In this document: piece after piece, positions 27,785-34,590 of the stretch
Position numbering within the stretch: the stretch's first letter is position 1
Layout: each line of letters opens with the position of its first letter
Source of the DNA: Kiritimatiellia bacterium
Lineage (GTDB): Bacteria; Verrucomicrobiota; Kiritimatiellia; CAIQIC01; Lenti-01
Length of the DNA stretch: 34,590 bases
Reading direction: 5' to 3'
Assembly (NCBI GenBank): GCA_017527155.1
Contig: JAFXQI010000024.1
Span: 1 to 34,590 of the forward strand
Made by a program: the position numbers and the translations under genes
Notes under the pieces: model-generated
Told to the model about the DNA's origin: nothing
Databases searched by the model: none
What the model saw: the letters and a program-made list of their open reading frames with translations, nothing else

Positions 27785-30471
27785 TGGAGCCAGCCTTTCT
27801 TGTAGATGGCGGAGAAGAGGTCGCGCCGGAAGAGCGAGCGGGTCTGGCGGACGGCATGGGTCTGCAGATCGCCGGACTGGACCTGGAACCGCTTGTCGGC
27901 GGTCGGCTGGATGGGGTACGGGGGCGCGGCGAGCTGCGGGGCGAGGAGCCGGGACTGGACGTCGCGCTTGGCGAAGTCGGCCTTGGCGACGACCCGGCCG
28001 GCCTTCTTGAGGGATTCGGCGTGGGCGATGGCCTCGTCGAGGCGCGCGATGGCGGAGGTAACGGCGGCCTCCGGCAGGCGGGCGCGCAGGCCGGCGATCC
28101 ATTGGTCGCGGGCGGGGCCCGCCTTGAGGGTCTGGAGCCGCTCGTAGAGGTCTTGGTCGATGAAGTCCGGGATGGTCGCGCCGTGCAGCCCGACGGCCTC
28201 CTTGAGGACCCAGTGGAGTTCGGCGCTCTTGAACTGGGTCGGGTCGATGGAGAGCGCCCCGCCCGGCAATTTCCGGATGCCGGGGTCGGCGGCGAGGCGG
28301 CGGCGGATTTCGTCGTGGTATTTCGCGGGATAGGCCTTGAGGACGGCATCCATCTTCGAGAGGAAAATCCCGGCGGCGGCGCCTTCGAGCCGGTAGGTCC
28401 GCAGGCCCGTGCGGTAGGCGGGGAAGGACTGGTCGTTGTCGATGGCCTTGACCTCGACGGTCAGGTCTTCGCCGACGTCCACCATGTAGTTCCGGCCGTG
28501 GCGGTCGCCCTGGCCGGTGATCAGGTCGAACCATTCGAGGCGGTTGGTCTTGCGGAGGAGTTCGCCGGCGACCTTGGCGTGGTCGGCGTCCGCGAGCCGG
28601 CGGACCTGCGAGGCGGAGAGCTTGCCGGGGCCGGTCTTGGCCTTGCCCTCGGCGAACGCCGCCGCCTCCGCGCCCGGCGCCTTCTCCATGAACACGCCGA
28701 ACCGCCCCTTGTGGGAGCCGACGGTGGAATGCGGCATGATGTCGTCCAGCCCCAGGACGTCGGCGGTGCGCTGGGTCGCGATGTTGAGGTCGGCGACCTT
28801 GACCGAGGACTCGTAGTCCTGGCTGAGCTGCAGCGACGCCATGCCCAGCCGGCCCTGGGCCTCGGGCTTGAAGACGAATTTCCGCCCGTCGTCGTATTCC
28901 ACCAGCGACACGGCGCTGGTGTTGCCGCGGCCGAGGGGGGTGGAACCGGTCATGTGGGTGTCGTCGATCGTGGGATCCACGTCGGCGTCGGGCATCCCGT
29001 GGATGCGCGTCTCGACGAGCGAGGAGAACGAGAAACGCCCTTCCACCAGCAGGCGCGCCGACGAGGTGGAGAGGAACTGCTCGGGCGACATCCCGTGGTC
29101 GATTTTCCGCGCCATCAGCTTGAAGTGGACGACCTGCGAGACCATCCCCGACGCGTGCGACATCTCGGCCGTGAACGCGGTCCAGTCGTCGTCGGTCATG
29201 TCCGGGAACTGGCGGGGGCCGATCGCGCGCAGCAACTTGAGCTCCTCGCGGAGCTTGGGCTCGCTGATGGCGGCCATCTCTTTCGCGGCCTGTTCCATGC
29301 GGGAAAGGATGTGGTCGTCCGGCTTTTCGACGTACTGCTTCGCGAGATCGTCGAGCCGGTGGCGCAGCTCGGCCACCGCCGCAAGGCGCGGGAACCGCGG
29401 GCGGATGGCATCGAGGTTCTCCTTGTAGGCCGGAACGAAGTCGTTCGGGACCGCGAACGCGGCCTTCGCGAACGCGGCGAGCGAGCGCAGGCCGATTTCC
29501 TTGCGCACGTCGCCGAGGAACTGCTTCGCCGCGCCCACGAGCGCCTTGGCGGCGGACAGGAAGGCGTGGTCGGGCTCCCAGCGGCCGCCGTCGCCCGTGG
29601 GGAAGCCTTCGGCGATGCCGTGCGCGAGGGCGTTCTCGGCCTCCGCCACCTCCAGCGAGTACGCAGCGAACTCCTCGCCCGAGATCGAGGCGTCGGGCTT
29701 TTGTTTGAACGCCTCCAGGCGGTCGGCGAGCGGCTGGAGCCGGGTCTTGAGCTGCTCGATGGCCGCCTCGTTGCCGTGCATCGTGAGCGCCTGGCGCGGC
29801 AGGAGCTCCGCGAGCTTCGCGTCGAGCCGCGCGTTGAGCGCCGGATCGTTCCCGGCATTCTGCACCGCGTCCGCCAGCTCGACCGCCAGCGAAAAGATCT
29901 CGCTCTGCCGCCGGTCCGCCGCGAGCGCCTGGTCGCATACCGCCTCGAAGGCGCCTCCCGACACGCGCGGATCGTTCGCGAGCTCGTGCAGGGCCTCGGC
30001 CAGCTCCGCCTGGTCGTCGAGCGCCTGGCGGATGGCGGACGCGACGGCGTCGCCCTCCTTCCACTCGAACGCGCCCTCCCGGGCGACGAGGGCGGCGGCG
30101 ATCTGCTTGCCGCTGAATTGCGACAGCGCGGCAAAACTTGCCGCCGCGCGGTCGGCGAGCCCTGCCAGGCGCACCCGTTCGCCGCGCGGGAGGCCGACAT
30201 TCTCCACGGCCTTGGCGATCTTCTTGCCCGAAACCGCCTTCGTGGAGTACTCCGCCGCCCGCAACAGCAGCGCGTCGAGCTTCCCGGACAGCGATTTCGC
30301 GTCCGCGCGGACCGGTTGCCCCTCTCCGGGCAGACCGCCCTCATCCACCGCGCCGGAGGCCCCGCCGGACGGCGCCGCTTTGCGCACCCCGCCGGTCCCG
30401 CCGACCTGCGGCGGGACGACCGGCGGCCGGTACCCGTTTCCAATGGCCTGGAATCCTGAATGTCCGCTCAT
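27781..30471 (-). CDS. Large protein with a PI3/4-kinase-like domain, candidate secreted effector
   Basis: An 896-residue protein without a Sec signal peptide or membrane segments. Residues 1-60 are Gly/Pro/Ser-rich and disordered, as in type III-secreted proteins. Residues 60-490 are helical (ALLLRAAEYS, LQPLADRLEAFKQ, ELKLLRAIGPRQF). Residues about 505-700 look like a PI3/4-kinase-type fold: Lys-535 in KFVFKPE as the ATP-contacting lysine, FGVFMEKAPG (591-600) as hinge, the catalytic loop GQGDRHGRN (653-661) and the metal site AIDND (676-680). The tail 700-896 is again helical. Such kinases include phosphoinositide kinases and HipA-like or effector protein kinases; the substrate is open. 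GGGAG precedes the ATG. It overlaps the chaperone-like gene, which supports a secreted effector role, as inference. Confidence 0.8.
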   Translation of the reverse strand: MSGHSGFQAIGNGYRPPVVPPQVGGTGGVRKAAPSGGASGAVDEGGLPGEGQPVRADAKSLSGKLDALLLRAAEYSTKAVSGKKIAKAVENVGLPRGERVRLAGLADRAAASFAALSQFSGKQIAAALVAREGAFEWKEGDAVASAIRQALDDQAELAEALHELANDPRVSGGAFEAVCDQALAADRRQSEIFSLAVELADAVQNAGNDPALNARLDAKLAELLPRQALTMHGNEAAIEQLKTRLQPLADRLEAFKQKPDASISGEEFAAYSLEVAEAENALAHGIAEGFPTGDGGRWEPDHAFLSAAKALVGAAKQFLGDVRKEIGLRSLAAFAKAAFAVPNDFVPAYKENLDAIRPRFPRLAAVAELRHRLDDLAKQYVEKPDDHILSRMEQAAKEMAAISEPKLREELKLLRAIGPRQFPDMTDDDWTAFTAEMSHASGMVSQVVHFKLMARKIDHGMSPEQFLSTSSARLLVEGRFSFSSLVETRIHGMPDADVDPTIDDTHMTGSTPLGRGNTSAVSLVEYDDGRKFVFKPEAQGRLGMASLQLSQDYESSVKVADLNIATQRTADVLGLDDIMPHSTVGSHKGRFGVFMEKAPGAEAAAFAEGKAKTGPGKLSASQVRRLADADHAKVAGELLRKTNRLEWFDLITGQGDRHGRNYMVDVGEDLTVEVKAIDNDQSFPAYRTGLRTYRLEGAAAGIFLSKMDAVLKAYPAKYHDEIRRRLAADPGIRKLPGGALSIDPTQFKSAELHWVLKEAVGLHGATIPDFIDQDLYERLQTLKAGPARDQWIAGLRARLPEAAVTSAIARLDEAIAHAESLKKAGRVVAKADFAKRDVQSRLLAPQLAAPPYPIQPTADKRFQVQSGDLQTHAVRQTRSLFRRDLFSAIYKKGWLQ

Positions 30472-30592
30472 TTCGCTCCCTCGCTTTCCGTGGAAATCCT
30501 GCTGCTCCCTTGCCTACACGCCGACGCTCCAAAGGTTACCCCCGGTCCGGGGGCCCCGCGCCCAACATCACCGGCGCCTTGGCCCGGACCGC

Positions 30593-31492
30593 TCACGACC
30601 AGGCGAGCATCTGGTCGATGGCGCGGCGCGCGCGCGCGGCGATCGCCGGGTCCACTTCCACCGCGGGCGCGTTGTCGCGCAGGCAGAAGTACACCTTCTC
30701 CAGCGTCGTCTTCTTCATGTTCGGGCAGATCGCCCACGGCGATACGGGATAAAACACCTTGTCCGGGTTCTCCTGCCGCAGGCGGTGGAGGATGCCCTCC
30801 TCCGTCGCCACGATGAACTCCTTCGCGGACGACCTCTTCGCGAACGCACACATCTGCCCCGTGGACAGCACCTCGTCCGCCGCGTCGCGCACCGGCTTCG
30901 CGCATTCGGGATGGGTCATCGCGACCGCCCCCGGATGCGCCGCCTTGAGCTCCAGGATGTCCTCCGGCCGTATCCGCGCGTGCGTCGGGCAGTACCCCGG
31001 CCACACGACGACCTCCCGTCCCAGCCGCTCCGCCACGACGCTCCCCAGATGCTGGTCGGGGACGAACAACACCTCCCGCCCCTCGTAGTGCGCGAGAATC
31101 TTCTCCGCGTTCCCCGACGTGCAGCAGCAGTCGCTCTCCGCCTTCACCTCGGCCGTCGAATTGACATAGCAAACCGTCGCCGCCCCCGGATGCGCCGCCT
31201 TGAACTCGCGCAGCTGCGCCGCATCAATCATGTCGGCCATCGGGCATCCCGCCGTCGGGTCGGGCGAGAGGATGCGCTTGTCCGGGTTCAGAATCGCCGC
31301 CGTCTCAGCCATGAAGTGCACCCCGCAGAACACCACCACCGGCGCGTCGATTCCCGACGCCTTCCGAGCCAGCTCCAGCGAGTCGCCCGTGAAGTCCGCG
31401 ATGTCCTGCACCTCCGGCCTCTGGTAGTTGTGCGCCAATATCAGCGCATTCCGTTCCGCCTTCAACCGCGCGATTTCTTTCAAGATATCCAT
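30593..31492 (-). CDS. nadA: Quinolinate synthase A
   Basis: A 299-residue [4Fe-4S] enzyme that condenses iminoaspartate with dihydroxyacetone phosphate to quinolinate in NAD synthesis. The N-terminal motif LILAHNYQRPEVQDIADFTG (17-36) is diagnostic. Cluster-ligand cysteines lie in CGVHFMAETA (55 on), GYCPTH/HPECAKP and CPNMKKTTLEK near the C-terminus; the DCCCTSGNA segment adds further cysteines. Length matches the compact 300-residue form. AGAGGA lies 6-7 nt before the ATG. It follows the YfhO-like gene by 27 bp and may be co-transcribed with it. No nadB or nadC is in the window. Confidence 0.95.
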   Translation of the reverse strand: MDILKEIARLKAERNALILAHNYQRPEVQDIADFTGDSLELARKASGIDAPVVVFCGVHFMAETAAILNPDKRILSPDPTAGCPMADMIDAAQLREFKAAHPGAATVCYVNSTAEVKAESDCCCTSGNAEKILAHYEGREVLFVPDQHLGSVVAERLGREVVVWPGYCPTHARIRPEDILELKAAHPGAVAMTHPECAKPVRDAADEVLSTGQMCAFAKRSSAKEFIVATEEGILHRLRQENPDKVFYPVSPWAICPNMKKTTLEKVYFCLRDNAPAVEVDPAIAARARRAIDQMLAWS

Positions 31493-31504
31493 CTGTTTTC
31501 CTCT

Positions 31505-31529
31505 TTCAAATTTGAAATTTCAAATTTTC
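31505..31529. repeat. AT-rich palindromic repeat between two genes
   Basis: TTTCAAATTTGAAATTTCAAATTTT-like sequence, built from overlapping AAATTTGAAATTT palindromes, covers the stop codon of the YfhO-like gene and reaches the ribosome binding site of nadA. In a very GC-rich setting it stands out. Confidence 0.6.
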
Positions 31530-34117
31530 TCGTCTTTCCTTCTTTTCCGCGCCCCGAGCGCCAGCCACGCCGCCGCCCCGAGCCCCAGCGCCAGCCCGGC
31601 CGCCTCCAGCGCCACCGCCGCGCTCCCCGGCGCGTACCGCAGCTCCACCTCGTGCCGCCCCGCCTCCGCCAGCGGCACCGCCATGAACAGGTAATCCGCG
31701 CGCAGCACCGGCGCCGCCTTCCCGTCGATGCGGCACTTCCAGCCCGCATTGTAATTCTCCGCGATGCGCAGCAGCGCCGGCGCCTCCGCCACCTCCACCG
31801 CGAACTTGTACACTCCCGGCCGCAGCTCCACCTCCCCCTCCACGGCGGCGCGCCCCTTGGCCGGCGCCGCGGCCCGCGCCGCGCCGATCCCCGCCGTCTC
31901 CGCGCTGCCGGGCGGCAGCAGCACAGTCTCGCCGGGCACGAAGTCCGGCGCGGCCAGCAGCCGCAGCGCCTCCGCGTCCTCGCTCTCCAGCCAGTACGAC
32001 GCCGGCTGCACGCGCGCGACCGGCTTGCGCAGCGCGAGCACCGCCTCGGGCACCGACTCCAGCTCCGCCATCGCGCTTTCCGCGGGAATCGACTCCGCGC
32101 CCCAGGCCCCGTCCGCGTCCTGCACGGGCCGGTACGCCCAATCCAGCCGGAACTTCCACCCCAGCTCCGGCTCCTCCAGGATGCGCTTCGCGATGCTCCC
32201 GTGCGCGAGCACGTGGCTGACCGCGGCGAGCTGCCACTGCCGGACCGGATCGGGCACCGCGCGCCACCACGCCGCGTAATCCGCGGGCGGCCGCGGCAGC
32301 TGCGTGACGTTGAGCGAGGGGATCCCCTCGTGCGGGAACAAATACGTCAGCCACTGGTTGTACCACGGCGCATCCTGCGACACCAACGCCACCCTCCCCC
32401 CCTGGCGCGCCGCCTGCAAATGCTCCGAAAGCGGATTGCCCGCCACATACCCCTCCGGCATCGTCTGGATGTAGTGCGGCCCGACCAGCCACGCCGCCTC
32501 CGCGACCACCAGCGCCGCCCCCGCCCACGGCAGGAAAACTTTCCAACCATTGGAAAAAAGTTTTCCAACCATTGGAAACTTTTTTTCCAACCATTGGAAA
32601 AATCCGCCTTGCGCACCCGGATTTTTCCAACCATTGGAAACTTTTTTTCCAATCATTGGAAAACTTTCCGCCGCCATTCCCCGCACCATCGCCCCCGCCA
32701 GCGCGAACGCCCCCGCGCACCACCACAAGGCAAAAACCTTGTTCCGCACGATCACCGCCCCCATCGGCCCCCAACCCGCCGACGACAGCTTTACCGACTC
32801 CGCCGCGCCGCCCGCCCACTCGTGCCCCGCCGCCAGCGCCGCCGCCGCGGCCATCCCCCACCCCGCCCACGACCAGCGGCACCGCCGCTTCGCATCCATC
32901 CGCATCGCCGCATCCAGCCCCACCGCCGCCAGCACCCCCCAGCCCAGCTGGAAGAAGTGCAAAAACTTGTTCGGATTGCGGATCTCCCCGAATCCCGGCA
33001 GCGCCGCCACCACCCGGTACAGCGGCGTGTACTTGCCGAACGACAGCACCAGCGCCGCCGCCGTCACCCCCGTCCAGAGCAGCCACTCCCGCTTCCGCCC
33101 CCGCGCCGCCGCCGCGATCCCCACCACCGCGAAGAACAGCGGCAGCGCCCCCACGTACACCGTCTCCAGCCGGAAATTCATGAACCCGCGCCCCGTCCGC
33201 TCCCACGCCCCGTCGCGGCCCGTCCTCCCCCAGTACGGCCCCTCCGGATCCCCGCTGCGCCAGCCCGCCCAGCCCGGCGCGATGAAATCCACCGACTCCG
33301 CCGGCGGCTGGCTCCACTGCGTGATGAACTCCCACTTCGCCTCCGGCGCCTGCGCCTCCACCCCGTCCGTCACCCCGCTGCCGCGCGTCGCCAGCGCCGC
33401 CCCGCCCGCCAGCAGCACCGCCGCCAGCCCCGCCGGGGCCAGCTGCCGCACCCAGGCGCCGGGGGTACGGGCGCCCCCGCCCGTCCCGGCCTTCACCGCC
33501 CGCCACGCCTCCAGCACCCCGGCCGGCAGCAGCAGCACCGCGCAGAACAACGCCACGTCCCCCTGTTCCAGGAACATCGCCCCCGCCGCCGCGCCCGCCA
33601 CCGCGCCCCACGCCGCCTTGCCCGACCGCCCCCACTTTCCCGTCGCCCAAAGCGCCAGCGCGCAGAAGAACATCACCCCGTACTTGCCCACGTGCCCCGC
33701 GTACGTCAGCGTCAGGTTCGTCCCCGTCCAGAACGCCACCGCCGCCCCCAGCGCGCACGCCGCCGGCCGGAGCCCCTTCCCGCGCCCCCACAGCGCCAGC
33801 AGCCACGCCCCCAGCGCCAGGCACAGCCCGTGGAACGCGTTCGTGAATCCCTCCGCCGACACCTCCCGCAGCAGCGCGAACGACGGACGGAACCCGCCGA
33901 TTTCCGGCATCCCCGCCAGCATCCCGTCCACCCAGCGGTGCACGAGCGACGACTCCACCATCCGCTTGTTCATCGATACCAGCCCCACGTTGTCGTCCGT
34001 GCTGTACAGCAGCGCCCCCTCCGGCACCACCACCCGGAACACCACCACCGCCACCGCCGCAAACAGCGCCAGCCACACCGCCCCCTGCCAAATCGTTTTA
34101 CCTTGAACGTCCTTCAT
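31520..34117 (-). CDS. YfhO-like polytopic membrane protein carrying an in-frame palindrome array
   Basis: An 865-residue membrane protein with about 12 hydrophobic segments in residues 10-560 and a roughly 300-residue C-terminal domain facing outward. The layout, the early DDNVGL stretch and the GFGEIRNPNKFLHFFQLG segment fit the YfhO family, which acts in lipid-linked sugar transfer to surface polymers such as lipoteichoic acid in Firmicutes. Residues about 486-526, in a loop between membrane segments, are encoded by five copies of a 17-bp palindrome (32540-32662) and read FPMIGK, SNGWK and FQWLE in turn. The insert is 123 bp, a multiple of three, so the frame is kept. The ATG at 34117 lacks a Shine-Dalgarno but lies 8 nt after TAGAAT. 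nadA follows. Confidence 0.88.
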   Translation of the reverse strand: MKDVQGKTIWQGAVWLALFAAVAVVVFRVVVPEGALLYSTDDNVGLVSMNKRMVESSLVHRWVDGMLAGMPEIGGFRPSFALLREVSAEGFTNAFHGLCLALGAWLLALWGRGKGLRPAACALGAAVAFWTGTNLTLTYAGHVGKYGVMFFCALALWATGKWGRSGKAAWGAVAGAAAGAMFLEQGDVALFCAVLLLPAGVLEAWRAVKAGTGGGARTPGAWVRQLAPAGLAAVLLAGGAALATRGSGVTDGVEAQAPEAKWEFITQWSQPPAESVDFIAPGWAGWRSGDPEGPYWGRTGRDGAWERTGRGFMNFRLETVYVGALPLFFAVVGIAAAARGRKREWLLWTGVTAAALVLSFGKYTPLYRVVAALPGFGEIRNPNKFLHFFQLGWGVLAAVGLDAAMRMDAKRRCRWSWAGWGMAAAAALAAGHEWAGGAAESVKLSSAGWGPMGAVIVRNKVFALWWCAGAFALAGAMVRGMAAESFPMIGKKVSNGWKNPGAQGGFFQWLEKKFPMVGKLFSNGWKVFLPWAGAALVVAEAAWLVGPHYIQTMPEGYVAGNPLSEHLQAARQGGRVALVSQDAPWYNQWLTYLFPHEGIPSLNVTQLPRPPADYAAWWRAVPDPVRQWQLAAVSHVLAHGSIAKRILEEPELGWKFRLDWAYRPVQDADGAWGAESIPAESAMAELESVPEAVLALRKPVARVQPASYWLESEDAEALRLLAAPDFVPGETVLLPPGSAETAGIGAARAAAPAKGRAAVEGEVELRPGVYKFAVEVAEAPALLRIAENYNAGWKCRIDGKAAPVLRADYLFMAVPLAEAGRHEVELRYAPGSAAVALEAAGLALGLGAAAWLALGARKRRKDEKI
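32540..32662. repeat. Array of five 17-bp palindromes inside a coding gene
   Basis: Units TTTCCAACCATTGGAAA lie at 32540-32556, 32562-32578, 32584-32600 and 32624-32640, with a variant (AATCATT centre) at 32646-32662. Spacers are 5, 5, 23 and 5 bp. Because the 22-bp period is not a multiple of three, successive copies are read in different frames (FPMVGK, FQWLE, SNGWK). The unit lacks stop codons in all six frames. Confidence 0.92.
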
Positions 34118-34154
34118 GGGCGCCGATTCTACCCTCCTCCTCCTCTCTCCACAA
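34118..34154 (-). promoter_or_regulatory. Candidate promoter of the YfhO-like gene
   Basis: On the minus strand TTGTGG (34154-34149), a 17-nt spacer and TAGAAT (34131-34126) end 8 nt before the ATG. The -10 matches five of six positions; the predicted transcript has almost no leader. Confidence 0.45.
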
Positions 34155-34271
34155 CACAAGAATGCCCCTGCCCGTTGCCCCCTCCTCCACCGGTCATGCC
34201 GGCCTCCCGTCCTCCACCCGGTGCGCCGCATCCGGGACGGGATCCGCAGGCGGCTTCCGCCCCCCCTTCCG

Positions 34272-34469
34272 CTACCTCCGCCGATTCCGCCTCGCTTCCA
34301 GCGGGGCGTTCAGCCAGTCCCGGATGTCCGATTGCAGCCGCCGCGTCTCCGCATCCGGTTCCGTCTCCCCCAGCACCTTCCGGATTGCCTCCCAGAACGC
34401 CCGGCTCCGCCCTGCATCCGCCATCACTTCCATCCCGCCCCTGGATACACGCGATATCAAGGAATCCAT
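34272..34469 (-). CDS. Hypothetical short protein near the window edge
   Basis: From the ATG at 34469, which has AAGGA 6 nt upstream, the frame gives 65 residues: a helical, charged protein with SRAFWEAIRKVLGETEPDAE and LQSDIRDWLNAP, ending in a basic tail. The frame stays open upstream to the window edge, so the true start may lie outside. I do not recognise a family. Confidence 0.45.
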   Translation of the reverse strand: MDSLISRVSRGGMEVMADAGRSRAFWEAIRKVLGETEPDAETRRLQSDIRDWLNAPLEARRNRRR

Positions 34470-34590
34470 TGGGTTTTCCTTCGTTTTCCGCCGCCGTCCC
34501 CGCCCCGGTTTGGGCGGCTGGATGTGCCGGATCGTCACCATCCGCATGATCCCCAGCTTCTGCTCCACCGCCCGCACCAGGCGCGTCACC

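Noticed and set aside
30538-30562. GC-rich hairpin between nadA and the kinase-like gene as a terminator
   Set aside because: CCCCCGG and CCGGGGG can pair, but no T-tract follows on the minus strand, and no other feature supports termination.
32540-32662. CRISPR-like array
   Set aside because: The 17-bp units are separated by 5-bp or 23-bp spacers, two of the joins are nearly identical in sequence, the units are perfect palindromes and the array lies in a coding frame. No cas gene is near.
29501-34549. Plus-strand open frame of about 1680 codons
   Set aside because: It runs antisense through the kinase-like gene, nadA and the YfhO-like gene, changes character at each real gene edge, and is His/Arg/Pro-rich without a domain.

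Overview
The window is 34.6 kb of very GC-rich bacterial DNA, with densely packed genes, many ATGA/GTGA stop-start overlaps, and gaps loaded with palindromic and simple-sequence repeats. The gene set (primary sigma factor with a Lys/Ala/Pro-rich tail, YfhO-type membrane protein, phosphonate genes, a possible type III effector/chaperone pair) and the repeat style suggest the PVC group, most likely Kiritimatiellota or a relative such as Lentisphaeria. That placement is inference from gene content, because no rRNA gene lies in the window. No tRNA, rRNA, CRISPR array or transposase gene was seen.

Left part (1-4464). This is an accessory region on the minus strand. It holds the first codons of an unknown gene, a DUF1016/YhcG-type nuclease, a DUF4143-type AAA ATPase, and a small two-gene remnant. 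A roughly 490-bp sequence built from stacked hairpins occurs twice in direct orientation (1457-1946 and 3806-4296), flanking the ATPase and the remnant.

Central housekeeping part (4465-21621). A fumarase gene is translationally coupled to an unusual protein that combines an RNA polymerase alpha-CTD-like segment with a sigma region 4-like helix-turn-helix. Then come a tail-anchored low-complexity protein, signal peptidase I, and a three-gene membrane operon (zinc-ribbon/OB-fold protein, TctA-like permease, YdjM-like hydrolase) ending in a clear terminator. A zinc-uptake operon (zur-znuA-znuC-znuB) follows, with a 20-bp palindrome over its promoter. Next are a helix-turn-helix/PTS EIIA fusion, a small protein, an NAD-dependent sugar epimerase and the primary sigma factor gene rpoD.

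Phosphonate part (21763-26778). A three-domain protein (sugar-type nucleotidyltransferase, HxGH cytidylyltransferase, PEP mutase), an iron-type alcohol dehydrogenase and phosphonopyruvate decarboxylase together can take phosphoenolpyruvate to 2-hydroxyethylphosphonate and probably to its CMP-activated form. A VapBC-like toxin-antitoxin pair with its own palindromic promoter sits inside this cluster, just before the decarboxylase gene.

Right part (27326-34590, minus strand). A large protein with a PI3/4-kinase-like C-terminal half overlaps by ATGA with a small acidic protein that resembles a class I type III secretion chaperone. Upstream lie nadA and a YfhO-like membrane protein. The YfhO-like gene contains five copies of a 17-bp palindrome, in frame, that is free of stop codons in all six frames.

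The main leads are the phosphonate cluster with its embedded toxin-antitoxin pair, the effector/chaperone pair, the protein-coding palindrome array, and a recurring TAnnnn-N7/8-ATG arrangement suggesting leaderless transcripts for several genes.
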